From Prevotella sp. UBA4376 (GTDB lineage Bacteria; Bacteroidota; Bacteroidia; Bacteroidales; Bacteroidaceae), in NCBI GenBank assembly GCA_002391185.1, contig DGRY01000148.1, forward strand, positions 1 through 38,531: a DNA stretch of 38,531 nt, given 5' to 3'. Shown piece after piece: positions 1-8,700 of the stretch; position 1 is the first letter of the stretch, and every line of letters begins with the position of its first letter. A model generated the notes under the pieces. The model saw only the letters and a list, made by a program, of their open reading frames with translations. It was not told the origin of the DNA and did no database searches. The position numbers and the translations under genes were made by a program.

Positions 1-90
1 AACGAAGAGGCCTGTGTGGGCTGCGCTTCGTGTGGCATCGTCTGCCCTGATGGTTGTATCACCGTGTATCGTAACAAAGTGGAGGAATAA
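1..90 (+). CDS. 2-oxoacid:ferredoxin oxidoreductase, ferredoxin (delta) subunit, C-terminal fragment
   Basis: Only the last 29 codons are in the window, open from base 1 to a TAA at 88-90. The peptide holds one 4Fe-4S cluster motif, C-x2-C-x2-C-x3-C-P (CVGCASCGIVCP), as in the polyferredoxin subunit that carries electrons from the TPP site to ferredoxin. The gene ends 3 bp before the alpha subunit, which fits a co-transcribed and probably co-translated set. The first cluster and the N-terminus lie upstream of the window. Assignment rests on the cysteine motif plus the neighbouring subunits. Confidence 0.85.
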   Translation, partial: NEEACVGCASCGIVCPDGCITVYRNKVEE

Positions 91-93
91 GCT

Positions 94-1188
94 ATGGCTG
101 AAGAGAAGAAAGAAGATGTGTTGATGAAAGGCAACGAGGCTATTGCCCATGCTGCCATAAGATGTGGAGCCGATGGTTTCTTCGGTTATCCAATTACCCC
201 TCAGACAGAAATTATAGAAACACTATCAGCACTAAAGCCTTGGGAAACAACAGGTATGGTTGTTCTGCAGGCAGAAAGCGAAGTTGCTTCAATAAACATG
301 CTTTATGGTGGTGCTGGTGCAGGAAAGCGTGTGCTCACAACATCGTCAAGTCCTGGTGTGGCTCTCATGCAGGAAGGTATAGCCTACATGGCTGGAGCCG
401 AAGTGCCTGGAGTTATAGTAAATGTGCAACGTGGAGGACCTGGGCTAGGTACAATCCAACCATCACAAGCTGATTATTTTCAAGCCACACGCGGAGGTGG
501 TAACGGCGACTACAATGTTATAGTTCTTGCGCCTAACAGCGTGCAGGAAATGGCCGATTTCGTTGACCTTGCTTTCGAACTAGCATTCAAATATCGCAAT
601 CCTGCAATGATTCTTTCGGATGGCGTTATAGGTCAGATGATGGAAAAGGTGGTGCTACCACCTGTAAAGCCACGCCGCACCGAGGAACAAATTCTAAAGG
701 AATGTCCATGGGCTTCAACTGGCCGCACCAAGAACCGTCAGCCAAACATCATCACTTCTCTTGAATTAAAGCCTGAGGAAATGGAGAAACGCAATTTGGC
801 ACTACAAGCAAAATACGAACTATGCAAGCAGAATGAAGTGCGCTACGAAACCGAATTCTGTAATGATGCCGAATATGCTGTGGTTGCTTTCGGAAGCGCT
901 GCCCGAATAGCCGAAAAGGCAGTAGAGATAGCTCGTGCCGAGGGCATGAAGGTGGGACTCTTCCGTCCAATCACCTTGTGGCCATTCCCAGAAAAGCAGA
1001 TAGCCCAACTGGCAAAGCAGGTAAAAGGCATACTCGTTGTAGAGATTAATGCTGGACAGATGATTCAAGACGTTAAACTTGCTGTTAACGGCATCACACC
1101 TGTTGAACATTTCGGACGACTTGGTGGTATTGTTCCCGACCCACAGGAAATTGTTGACAACATTAAAAAACTTGCTGATAATGAATAA
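94..1188 (+). CDS. vorB: 2-oxoacid:ferredoxin oxidoreductase alpha subunit (VorB type)
   Basis: A 364-residue protein of the pyruvate/2-oxoacid:ferredoxin oxidoreductase alpha family. These enzymes oxidatively decarboxylate 2-oxoacids to acyl-CoA, CO2 and reduced ferredoxin in the cytoplasm, and in anaerobes can also run in reverse. The N-terminal pyrimidine-binding TPP domain shows the family signature FFGYPITPQTEI at about residues 29-40, then a conserved segment with GGPGLGTIQPSQAD. The C-terminal third (about 255-360) is the transketolase-C-like domain. In Bacteroidales this subunit is usually named VorB (branched-chain 2-oxoacids), but 2-oxoglutarate (KorA) is equally possible from sequence alone. 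It sits 3 bp after the ferredoxin subunit and overlaps the beta subunit by 8 bp. Confidence 0.88.
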   Translation: MAEEKKEDVLMKGNEAIAHAAIRCGADGFFGYPITPQTEIIETLSALKPWETTGMVVLQAESEVASINMLYGGAGAGKRVLTTSSSPGVALMQEGIAYMAGAEVPGVIVNVQRGGPGLGTIQPSQADYFQATRGGGNGDYNVIVLAPNSVQEMADFVDLAFELAFKYRNPAMILSDGVIGQMMEKVVLPPVKPRRTEEQILKECPWASTGRTKNRQPNIITSLELKPEEMEKRNLALQAKYELCKQNEVRYETEFCNDAEYAVVAFGSAARIAEKAVEIARAEGMKVGLFRPITLWPFPEKQIAQLAKQVKGILVVEINAGQMIQDVKLAVNGITPVEHFGRLGGIVPDPQEIVDNIKKLADNE

Positions 1189-1945
1189 TGATATAATCTC
1201 ACCCGAAAACCTGGTTTATGAGAAACCAAAACTCATGAACGACGTAAATATGCACTATTGTGCAGGTTGTTCACACGGAGTAGTACACAAACTCGTGGCT
1301 GAGGTCATTGAGGAAATGGGCATGGCAGATAAAACCGTAGGTGTAAGCCCTGTAGGATGTGCAGTTTTTGCCTATAGATATATTGACATTGACTGGCAGG
1401 AAGCTGCTCACGGACGTGCTCCAGCCGTAGCTACTGCTATCAAACGATTGTGGCCCGACCGACTTGTGTTCACCTATCAAGGTGATGGTGATATGGCTTG
1501 CATCGGTACAGCCGAAACCATTCATGCACTCAACCGTGGTGAAAACATAACCATCATCTTTATTAACAATGCCATATATGGAATGACTGGCGGACAGATG
1601 GCACCAACAACACTCGTTGGTCAGAAAACATCAACCTGTCCATATGGTCGTGATCCAGAAATACATGGTTATCCTATCAAAATGCCTGAGATTGCAGCTC
1701 AGCTCGAAGGCACCTGCTATGTAACCCGACAAAGCGTAGAAAACGTTGCAGCCATCAACAAGGCAAAGAAGGCTATTCGTAAAGCCTTTGAAGCCAATAT
1801 GGCAGGAAAAGGTTCATGTCTTGTTGAAATCACCTCTACATGTAGTAGTGGTTGGAAACTCACTCCTGTAAAGGCAAACCAATGGCTCGAAGACAACATG
1901 CTTAAATTCTACACCAAAGGCGACATTAAGGATACAACAGTATAA
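1181..1945 (+). CDS. 2-oxoacid:ferredoxin oxidoreductase beta subunit (TPP-binding)
   Basis: A 254-residue partner of the alpha subunit carrying the diphosphate-binding TPP domain. The sequence shows the cysteine motif MHYCAGCSHG near residue 24 and the TPP/Mg signature GDGDMACIGTAE followed by INNAIYGMTGGQMAPTT. I chose the ATG at 1181, which overlaps the alpha stop by 8 bp (translational coupling). The frame is open further upstream, but that extension lies wholly inside the alpha gene and is not family-like. The GMTGGQ.APT stretch is typical of 2-oxoglutarate/2-oxoisovalerate types rather than pyruvate synthase. A 140-bp spacer separates it from the gamma subunit. Confidence 0.9.
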   Translation: MNNDIISPENLVYEKPKLMNDVNMHYCAGCSHGVVHKLVAEVIEEMGMADKTVGVSPVGCAVFAYRYIDIDWQEAAHGRAPAVATAIKRLWPDRLVFTYQGDGDMACIGTAETIHALNRGENITIIFINNAIYGMTGGQMAPTTLVGQKTSTCPYGRDPEIHGYPIKMPEIAAQLEGTCYVTRQSVENVAAINKAKKAIRKAFEANMAGKGSCLVEITSTCSSGWKLTPVKANQWLEDNMLKFYTKGDIKDTTV

Positions 1946-2085
1946 GCGAGTTAGTAAGTTTCATGAGTTGATGACGTATATAGTCGATGAGTTTGCGAGT
2001 TGAAATAACCACCACACACTCAAAGGCAAAGCAAAACTACCAAACTCAAGAACTCAAAACTAACTATAAATTAATTTTTTAAGAA
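1946..2085 (+). repeat. Intra-operon spacer with inverted arrays of short AGTT/AACT repeats
   Basis: Seen in sequence: the left part carries AGTT motifs spaced 8-9 bp apart (GCGAGTTAGTAAGTTTCATG and again ATGAGTTTGCGAGTTG), and the right part carries AACT motifs spaced 7-8 bp apart (CAAACTCAAGAACTC, then AAAACTAACT). The two halves are imperfect reverse complements, so the RNA could fold into a hairpin between the beta and gamma cistrons. There is no T-tract and no promoter match, so it is neither an evident terminator nor a start. A processing or attenuation role is only a guess. Confidence 0.5.
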
Positions 2086-2622
2086 ATGAAGAAAGAAATA
2101 ATAATATCAGGCTTTGGTGGACAGGGCGTACTCTCAATGGGTAAGATTCTTGCCTATTCCGGACTCATGGAGGACAAGGAAGTTACATGGATGCCTGCTT
2201 ATGGTCCCGAACAGCGAGGCGGTACTGCCAACGTAACAGTTATCGTTAGCGATGAACGAATTTCATCACCTATTCTCAGCAGTTATGATGTAGCCATTGT
2301 ACTCAACCAGCCTTCTCTTGACAAATTTGAACCTAAGGTAAAGCCTGGTGGCATACTCATCTACGACGACTACGGAATATTGAATCCTCCCACCCGCACA
2401 GATATCACCATCCACAGCATCTCAGCTATGGAGAAAGCAGCAGAAATGAAGAATTCAAAAGTGTTCAACATGATTGTTCTAGGCGGATTACTGCAGGTGT
2501 GTCCTTTCTTGCCCGACACAGCATTAGAAAAGGCACTATATAAAACACTTCCAGAACGCCATCATGACCTTATACCACTGAATATGCAAGCTGTGGCAGA
2601 AGGAAGAAAGATTATAAAATAA
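2086..2622 (+). CDS. 2-oxoacid:ferredoxin oxidoreductase gamma subunit
   Basis: A 178-residue protein of the 2-oxoacid:acceptor oxidoreductase gamma family. The N-terminus reads IIISGFGGQGVLSMGKILA, the glycine-rich start of this Rossmann-like fold, followed by the characteristic MPAYGPEQRGGTANVTVIVS stretch. It completes the four-subunit enzyme (delta-alpha-beta-gamma order, all on the plus strand) and is the last gene of the operon, ending 15 bp before a strong hairpin. Separation of gamma from beta by a 140-bp structured spacer is the one departure from the tight packing of the other subunits. Confidence 0.88.
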   Translation: MKKEIIISGFGGQGVLSMGKILAYSGLMEDKEVTWMPAYGPEQRGGTANVTVIVSDERISSPILSSYDVAIVLNQPSLDKFEPKVKPGGILIYDDYGILNPPTRTDITIHSISAMEKAAEMKNSKVFNMIVLGGLLQVCPFLPDTALEKALYKTLPERHHDLIPLNMQAVAEGRKIIK

Positions 2623-2637
2623 AAACATATTAAAAAG

Positions 2638-2679
2638 TCAGCCCCTCTCGTTCCTACATTTTTGGAAGAGAAGGGCTGA
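2638..2679. terminator. Bidirectional terminator between the oxidoreductase operon and metY
   Basis: Arms 2638-2649 (TCAGCCCCTCTC) and 2668-2679 (GAGAAGGGCTGA) pair with one mismatch. The stem continues inward with TTCC (2651-2654) against GGAA (2664-2667) after a one-base bulge. It is flanked by A-rich sequence on the left and TTAGTTTGTTT on the right, so it can stop both convergent transcripts. Confidence 0.75.
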
Positions 2680-2698
2680 TTAGTTTGTTTAGTAGTCA

Positions 2699-3985
2699 TT
2701 AAATCTTGTCAAAAGCTTGATCAAGGTCAGCAAGAATATCATCTATGTGTTCAACTCCTATAGAAAGGCGAATTGTAGAAGGAGTAATGTGCTGTTCTGC
2801 AAGTTCCTCGGGCGAGAGTTGTGAGTGAGTGGTTGTATATGGATGAATAACCAACGACTTCACATCTGCCACATTGGCAAGCAGAGAGAAAATCTTAAGC
2901 GAGTCGATAAACTTCCACGCATTCTCTTGTCCACCATTAATTTCAAATGTAAAGATAGAGCCACCTCCATTAGGGAAATATTTCTTGTAAAGTGCATTGT
3001 CCTTATGGGTTGAAAGCGAAGGATGGCTCACACTCTTTACTTTTGGATGATGGTTAAGATAGTCAACCACCTTAAGCGCATTCTCCACATGGCGTTCAAT
3101 ACGCAATGGAAGAGTTTCGGTGCCTTGAAGCAAAATCCATGCGTTGAATGGCGAAATGGTGGCTCCTGTGTCTCTCAGTATCACGGCACGAATACGGGTA
3201 ACAAAAGCTGCGGCTCCTGCAACATCGGCAAACACGGCGCCATGGTATGATGGATCAGGCTTAGCAAGAGTTGGGAATTTGTCGGCATTTGCCTTGAAAT
3301 CGAACTTGCCTGCGTCAATGATCACTCCACCTAACGAACTGCCGTGTCCGCCTATGAACTTTGTTGCAGAGTGTACAACAATATCGGCTCCATGTTCAAT
3401 AGGACGAACAAGCAACGGAGCAAACGTGTTGTCAACAATAAATAAAACATTATGTTTATGTGCTATTTCGGCTATGGCTTCAAAATTGAGCACATCAGAG
3501 TTGGGGTTTCCAAAAGTCTCAGCATAAACTACCTTTGTGTTAGGACGAATGGCAGCTTCGAGAGCCTGTAGTTCATTAACATTTACTATTGTATAGTCAA
3601 CTCCTTGTGTGCTAAGGGTATGGGTGATAAGGTTATATGAACCTCCATAAAGATTGTCGGCAGCAACAACATGGTCGCCATTCTGAAGAACATTCTGCAG
3701 AGCGTAGGTAACGGCAGCAGCACCTGAGGCAACAGCCAAACCAGCTACACCACCTTCAAGGGCTGCTATGCGGTCTTCAAAAACACTCTGGGTAGAGTTT
3801 GTAAGGCGGCCATAGATGTTGCCGGCATCACGAAGTCCAAAACGGTCTGCGGCATGTTGAGAGTTATGGAACACATAAGATGCTGTTTGATATATTGGTA
3901 CTGCACGAGAATCGGTTGCTGGATCAGCCTGTTCCTGTCCTACGTGAAGTGCAAGTGTCTCAAGATGTAATTTGTTTGTAGCCAT
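2699..3985 (-). CDS. metY: O-acetylhomoserine aminocarboxypropyltransferase (sulfhydrylase)
   Basis: A 428-residue PLP enzyme of the Cys/Met metabolism family that makes homocysteine from O-acetylhomoserine and sulfide. The PLP lysine is K209 in HSATKFIGGHG. Other family marks are ASGAAAVTYAL near residue 87, NLYGGSY near 111, ETFGNPNSD near 156 and VDNTFAPLL near 184. The length (about 430, longer than the roughly 380-400 of MetB/MetC) and the Gly-His-Gly after the lysine favour MetY over cystathionine synthase or lyase. It is divergent from an Lrp-type regulator with back-to-back promoters, so control by that regulator is plausible but not shown. Confidence 0.9.
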   Translation of the reverse strand: MATNKLHLETLALHVGQEQADPATDSRAVPIYQTASYVFHNSQHAADRFGLRDAGNIYGRLTNSTQSVFEDRIAALEGGVAGLAVASGAAAVTYALQNVLQNGDHVVAADNLYGGSYNLITHTLSTQGVDYTIVNVNELQALEAAIRPNTKVVYAETFGNPNSDVLNFEAIAEIAHKHNVLFIVDNTFAPLLVRPIEHGADIVVHSATKFIGGHGSSLGGVIIDAGKFDFKANADKFPTLAKPDPSYHGAVFADVAGAAAFVTRIRAVILRDTGATISPFNAWILLQGTETLPLRIERHVENALKVVDYLNHHPKVKSVSHPSLSTHKDNALYKKYFPNGGGSIFTFEINGGQENAWKFIDSLKIFSLLANVADVKSLVIHPYTTTHSQLSPEELAEQHITPSTIRLSIGVEHIDDILADLDQAFDKI

Positions 3986-4038
3986 ACAATTAATCCTTTC
4001 TTTAATTATTCTTTATTTTCTATTCGATTTCACATTTG

Positions 4039-4069
4039 CAAAGGTATTAAATACAGAAATATTCAACAA
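4039..4069 (-). promoter_or_regulatory. metY promoter
   Basis: On the minus strand, TACCTTTG (4046-4039) matches the TAnnTTTG -7 element, with TTG (4069-4067) 20 nt upstream. The predicted start is about 50 nt ahead of the metY ATG. Confidence 0.65.
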
Positions 4070-4071
4070 GG

Positions 4072-4105
4072 TTTGCATAAAATTAAGAAAATATTTCTAT
4101 CTTTG
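4072..4105 (+). promoter_or_regulatory. lrp-type regulator promoter
   Basis: TATCTTTG at 4098-4105 with TTTG at 4072-4075, spacing 22 nt. Its -33 box lies only 3 bp from the -33 box of the divergent metY promoter, so one bound protein could affect both. Confidence 0.65.
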
Positions 4106-4170
4106 CGGCAGCTAAAAGAACAAGCGTTCTTTTTAAGTCCACAATTATATCACTTTAAAGAACAAAGATT

Positions 4171-4635
4171 ATGGCAACAGTATTAGACAAGGTAGATTTT
4201 GAAATTCTGCGCACTCTCCAAGACGATGGCAGATTAACCATGCGCGAACTGGCTTCAAGAGTGAGCCTTTCATCTACACCTGTGTTTGAGCGATTAAAAA
4301 GACTTGAAGCTAACGGCTATATAAAGAAATATATGGCTGTACTTGACGCTGAAAAGCTTAACAGAGGTTTCGTAGTGTTTTGCAACGTAAAACTTAGACG
4401 TATGAACCGAGACATAGCAAAAGACTTCGTTGAACGAATAAAGGATATTCCAGAGGTAACCGAGTGTTACAATACATCTGGAAACTTCGACTATATGCTG
4501 AAGATTAATGCACCCGACATGAGAACTTATCAGGAATTTCTAATCAACACCTTAGGCACCATCGAGAGTTTAGGTAGCGTAGAAAGCACATTTGTTATGG
4601 ACACTGTGAAACACAAATACGGCATCAACATTTAA
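4171..4635 (+). CDS. Lrp/AsnC family transcriptional regulator
   Basis: A 154-residue protein with the two-part Lrp/AsnC layout. The N-terminal winged helix-turn-helix (about 8-65) contains LQDDGRLTMRELASRVSLSS and RLKRLEANGYIKKY. The C-terminal RAM/ligand-binding domain follows (about 70-150), with VTECYNTSGNFDYMLKI. This family senses amino acids and acts as octamers or dimers of dimers on DNA. Its divergence from metY suggests a role in sulfur amino acid control, by inference only. It runs nearly end to end with the exporter gene on the other strand (7 bp apart), with no clear terminator between them. Confidence 0.88.
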   Translation: MATVLDKVDFEILRTLQDDGRLTMRELASRVSLSSTPVFERLKRLEANGYIKKYMAVLDAEKLNRGFVVFCNVKLRRMNRDIAKDFVERIKDIPEVTECYNTSGNFDYMLKINAPDMRTYQEFLINTLGTIESLGSVESTFVMDTVKHKYGINI

Positions 4636-4642
4636 ACTATAG

Positions 4643-5533
4643 CTACCCCTTTGGCTTATTAGAAAGGTACACTCCAAACAAAATCATGGAAGAACCTATA
4701 AAAGCCATGGGGGTCATGGTTTCACCAAGAAAGATGGCAGAAAAGACCACTGTTGAAATAGGGTTGAGATAAATATAGTTGCTGGCAACAAGGGCTCCAA
4801 GTTGCTTACTTACCCAGCTCCATAGCACAAAGCACATAAAGCTGGCTACAAAACCAAGGAAAAGCAGATTACCCCACACCACAGGCCTCATAAAAGAATT
4901 AAGCGAAAAATGCCATGGACTAAAAATAAACACGGGAAGAACCGTGACGAGTCCATAAAAAAACACCTTTCGGGTGATAAAAACAGCACTATATTTCTCT
5001 GATACATTTTTCAACAGAATACTATAGATAGCCCAGCACAAACACGCACACAAGGCAAGCATATCACCCAACGGATTGAGATTCAAAACAAAATGTCCGT
5101 TGAAAATAACAAATCCAACACCAAGTGTTGCCAGTATGGTACCAACAACAAGATTACGCGTGGCTTTAACATCCTTAATGAAGATAAGAGCCAAAAGTGT
5201 TGTCACCATTGGAGCCGTACATACTATAAACGACACATTATTTACATAGCCTATCCTTACTGCCTCGTTCTCGGTGATAAAATAAAGTGTTCCACCAGTG
5301 ATACCAAGAACAAACATTCTGAGTTCATCCTGCCATGATTCAGACCACAGCTTACGAGGAGATATAAACAATATGCAAACATAGGCAAAAAGAAAACGCA
5401 AGGCATAAATCTCGTGCGCCTCCATCCCATGATTAAGCAACAGCTTGGAATTGATGAATGTGCAGCCCCAAATCAAAACAACAACAGCTGCTAAGAAATG
5501 AATCCAAAACTTGGAAGAGAATATTTTATTCAT
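4643..5533 (-). CDS. EamA/DMT-family transporter
   Basis: A 296-residue integral membrane protein with about ten hydrophobic segments in two homologous halves, the pattern of the drug/metabolite transporter superfamily (EamA). The first helix contains the family-typical AAVVVLIWGCTFINSK, and the second half repeats a similar feature at LCACLCWAIYSILLKN. The protein ends in a short charged tail (NKPKG). Family members export amino acids, metabolites or toxic compounds. The substrate cannot be read from the sequence. The gene is monocistronic and convergent with the Lrp-type regulator. Confidence 0.85.
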   Translation of the reverse strand: MNKIFSSKFWIHFLAAVVVLIWGCTFINSKLLLNHGMEAHEIYALRFLFAYVCILFISPRKLWSESWQDELRMFVLGITGGTLYFITENEAVRIGYVNNVSFIVCTAPMVTTLLALIFIKDVKATRNLVVGTILATLGVGFVIFNGHFVLNLNPLGDMLALCACLCWAIYSILLKNVSEKYSAVFITRKVFFYGLVTVLPVFIFSPWHFSLNSFMRPVVWGNLLFLGFVASFMCFVLWSWVSKQLGALVASNYIYLNPISTVVFSAIFLGETMTPMAFIGSSMILFGVYLSNKPKG

Positions 5534-5538
5534 ATCTG

Positions 5539-5546
5539 CAAAGATA
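5539..5546 (-). promoter_or_regulatory. -7 element of the EamA transporter gene
   Basis: TATCTTTG on the minus strand ends 6 bp before the ATG at 5533. The transcript would start at or very near the start codon (leaderless or almost so). No good -33 TTG was found at the usual distance. Confidence 0.5.
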
Positions 5547-5668
5547 ATATATTAATGTGAAATTTGAAATGTTGAATTTGGAATTATTTAGTCTTTACCT
5601 TCATCACATATTCACTAATTATAAACTCGACAAAAGACTATCAAAAACAGCAGACCACGACAAAACCA

Positions 5669-5725
5669 ACATAAATGATAGGTTTCAAACCATTTACGAT
5701 AGGATTCAAACCATATAATTTATGT
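5669..5725. promoter_or_regulatory. Putative operator: two 17-bp direct repeats inside an 8-bp inverted repeat, upstream of susC
   Basis: GATAGGTTTCAAACCAT at 5677-5693 recurs at 5698-5714 with one mismatch, giving a 21-bp period (two helical turns). The core GGTTTCAAACC is a perfect palindrome around a central C in the first copy. The pair is bracketed by ACATAAAT (5669-5676) and its reverse complement ATTTATGT (5718-5725). The whole array ends 7 bp before the susC -7 element, where an activator or repressor would be expected to sit. Confidence 0.5.
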
Positions 5726-5732
5726 TAACACA

Positions 5733-5740
5733 TAACTTTG
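5733..5740 (+). promoter_or_regulatory. -7 element of the susC operon
   Basis: TAACTTTG matches TAnnTTTG and would start transcription about 20 nt before the susC ATG. There is no TTG at the usual -33 distance, which suggests dependence on an activator bound to the repeats just upstream. Confidence 0.55.
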
Positions 5741-5766
5741 TGGCCAGAAAAAATTTCTAATAACTA

Positions 5767-8700
5767 ATGCTTAATATGAATAGACGAAATCTTAAGTTGG
5801 CAGGCCTGTTATGCTTGAGCATAGCAGCACAGTCTGTCGTAAGTTCTCCTATCTATGCTTCTGCTGCTACAAACATTACACAACAGCAAAGTAAAGTATC
5901 GGGCACTATTAGCGATGGCAATGAACCTATCGTTGGTGCCAGCGTAATTGTAAAAGGTGACAAGAGTAAAGGTACTATTACCGACCTTGACGGTAATTTC
6001 TCTTTGGACGTTGCTCCTGGAACCACCCTTGTAATTTCCTATATCGGATACAAGACCGTTGAGGTAAAGGCTGCTGCTGGAATGAAGATCACACTTCAGG
6101 AAGACAACACAAGTCTTAGTGAAGTTGTAGTAACAGCTCTTGGCATCAAGCGCGACCGCAAGGCTCTTGGCTATGGTCTTAGTGAGGTTAAAGGTGAAGA
6201 ACTCACGAAGGCCAAGGAAACAAACGTTGTAAACTCATTGGCTGGTAAGGTTGCCGGACTTGTTGTACAGAATACAGCTGGTGGTGTTTCTGGTTCTACA
6301 AGAGTTATGCTGCGTGGTAATACAGAAATGACAGGTAACAACCAGCCTCTCTATGTTGTAGATGGTGTGCCTTTGGACAATACAAACTTCGCATCAGCTG
6401 GTCAGTCTGGTGGTTACGACCTTGGTGACGGCATCTCAGCTATCAACCCTGACGATATTGAGACCATGACCGTATTAAAAGGTCCTGCAGCTTCTGCGCT
6501 CTATGGTTCACGTGCTTCTCATGGTGTAATCCTTATTACAACAAAGAAGGCTGCTAAAGATAATGTAAGTGTAGAATACAATGGTTCTTTCACTATCGAC
6601 ACACAGCTTGCTAAATGGGATAACATTCAGCAGGTATATGGTATGGGTAATAACGGACAGTATCTTGAAACAGCATCATCAGGTACAAACATGAGCTGGG
6701 GACCTAAGGCAGATAACTATCTTGTTGGCTATACCGATGGCGTTAAGCGTCCATTTATGATGTACCCTAACAACACATCAAACTTTTTCCGCACTGGTCT
6801 TACAGCACAGAACACAGCTGTTCTCGGTGTATCATCAGGCAAAACTGGTATGCGTTTCTCTGTTACCGATATGCGTAACAAGGATATTCTTCCACATACA
6901 AATATGAGCCGTGACAACTTCAATCTACGTGTAAACACATCAGCAGGTCCTGTTGATTTTGATTTCACAGCTAACTACACTCGTGAGGTTGTAAAGAACC
7001 GTCCTGCTCTTGGTGACTCTCAGAGTAACGTAGGTAAAAACCTCATGACATTGGCAGGAACTATTGACCAGTCATGGTTGAAGAACTATCAGAATGCTGA
7101 CGGCACATACGCTACATGGACTGGTACATCACAGTATAACAAAAACCCATATTGGGATCTTTACAGAAACGACAACAACTCTACAAAGGATGTGTTCCGT
7201 TTCACTGGTAAGGCTATCTGGAACATCATAGATGGTCTGAAACTCCAGGGAACTATTGGTACAGACATCAACAATATGGACTTCAGCGAGTATATCGCTA
7301 AGGATACTCCTGGAACAAAGGCTGGTAAGCTCACCAACCAGATTTTCAATAACCGCACTCTTAATGCTGAGTTGTTGATGCTTTACAACCACAGTTGGGA
7401 AGATTTTGATCTAAATGCTACTCTCGGTGGTAACTACTATCGTGTTGACAACAAGACAACAAACAATATTGGTCTTGGTGAACTCATTGATAATCTGCCT
7501 TCTATCATGAACTATGGCGAGCAGACAATCACTGAGAACACATACAAGAAGCAAATCAACTCACTCTATGCAAGTGCTTCACTTGGTTACAAGCACACAT
7601 ATTATATTGAAGGAACTCTTCGTGGTGATAAGAGTTCTACTCTGCCAGTAAACAACAACACATATGTTTACCCTTCAGTATCAGGTAGTGTTGTTTTCTC
7701 TGAGTTCATTAAGAACAAAAAGATTATCAACTACGGAAAGATTCGTGCATCATGGGCACAGGTAGGTAGCGATACTGATCCTTATCAGCTTGACCTCACT
7801 TATCAGAATGGTATGTACAAGTATCCTGGCTATACAATTGGTATGATTACCAATACAACACAGCCAAACAAGGATCTTAAGCCTACAATGACAAGCTCAT
7901 ACGAACTTGGTCTTGAAATGAAGTTCTTCAATGGTCGTCTGGGCTTAGACTTCACATATTACAACCAGAACTCACGTGATCAGATTATTAGCCTTGCTTC
8001 TTCTTCTGCATCAAGTTACGAGCGTCATCTTGTTAACGCTGGTGAGATTCAGAACAAAGGTATTGAGCTTGCACTCAACGGTCGTGCACTCCAGATTAAG
8101 GACTTTGCATGGGATATGGGTGTGAACTTCTCTAAAAACACTAATAAGGTAAAGAAGCTTGTTGATGGTATGAACTACTTCGAGCTTGAAAAAGCTACAT
8201 GGTGCGGCGTTTCAGTTGGTGCTCAGGTAGGCGAAAACTATGGTTGTATCATTGGTAAAGACTTCCAGCGTAACGAGAACGGTGATATTATCATCAATGC
8301 CGAGACAGGTATGCCTCTTGTAGCTGAAACAACATCTATCCTCGGTAACTCTTCTTGGGATTGGACAGGTGGTATGTACCACACCTTCACATACAAGAAC
8401 TTCCGTCTCTCTGCATCTTTCGATGTTAAGGTAGGTGCCGACATCTTCTCTATGTCTATGCGTTCAGCATTCGAGACTGGTAAGGCAAAAGAAACACTTG
8501 AAGGCCGTGAAGAGTGGTATATGTCAGAACAGGCTCGTGAAGCTGCAGGCATGACACTTGCTCAGTGGCGTGCTTCTGGTAACTGCAAAGGCTATGTTGC
8601 TCCAGGTGTTATCAAGACTTTAAACAGCAATGGCGAGGTAGAATGGGTAAAGAATACTATTGCCGTTAACCCTGAGACCTATTGGAACAGCGTTTCACAG

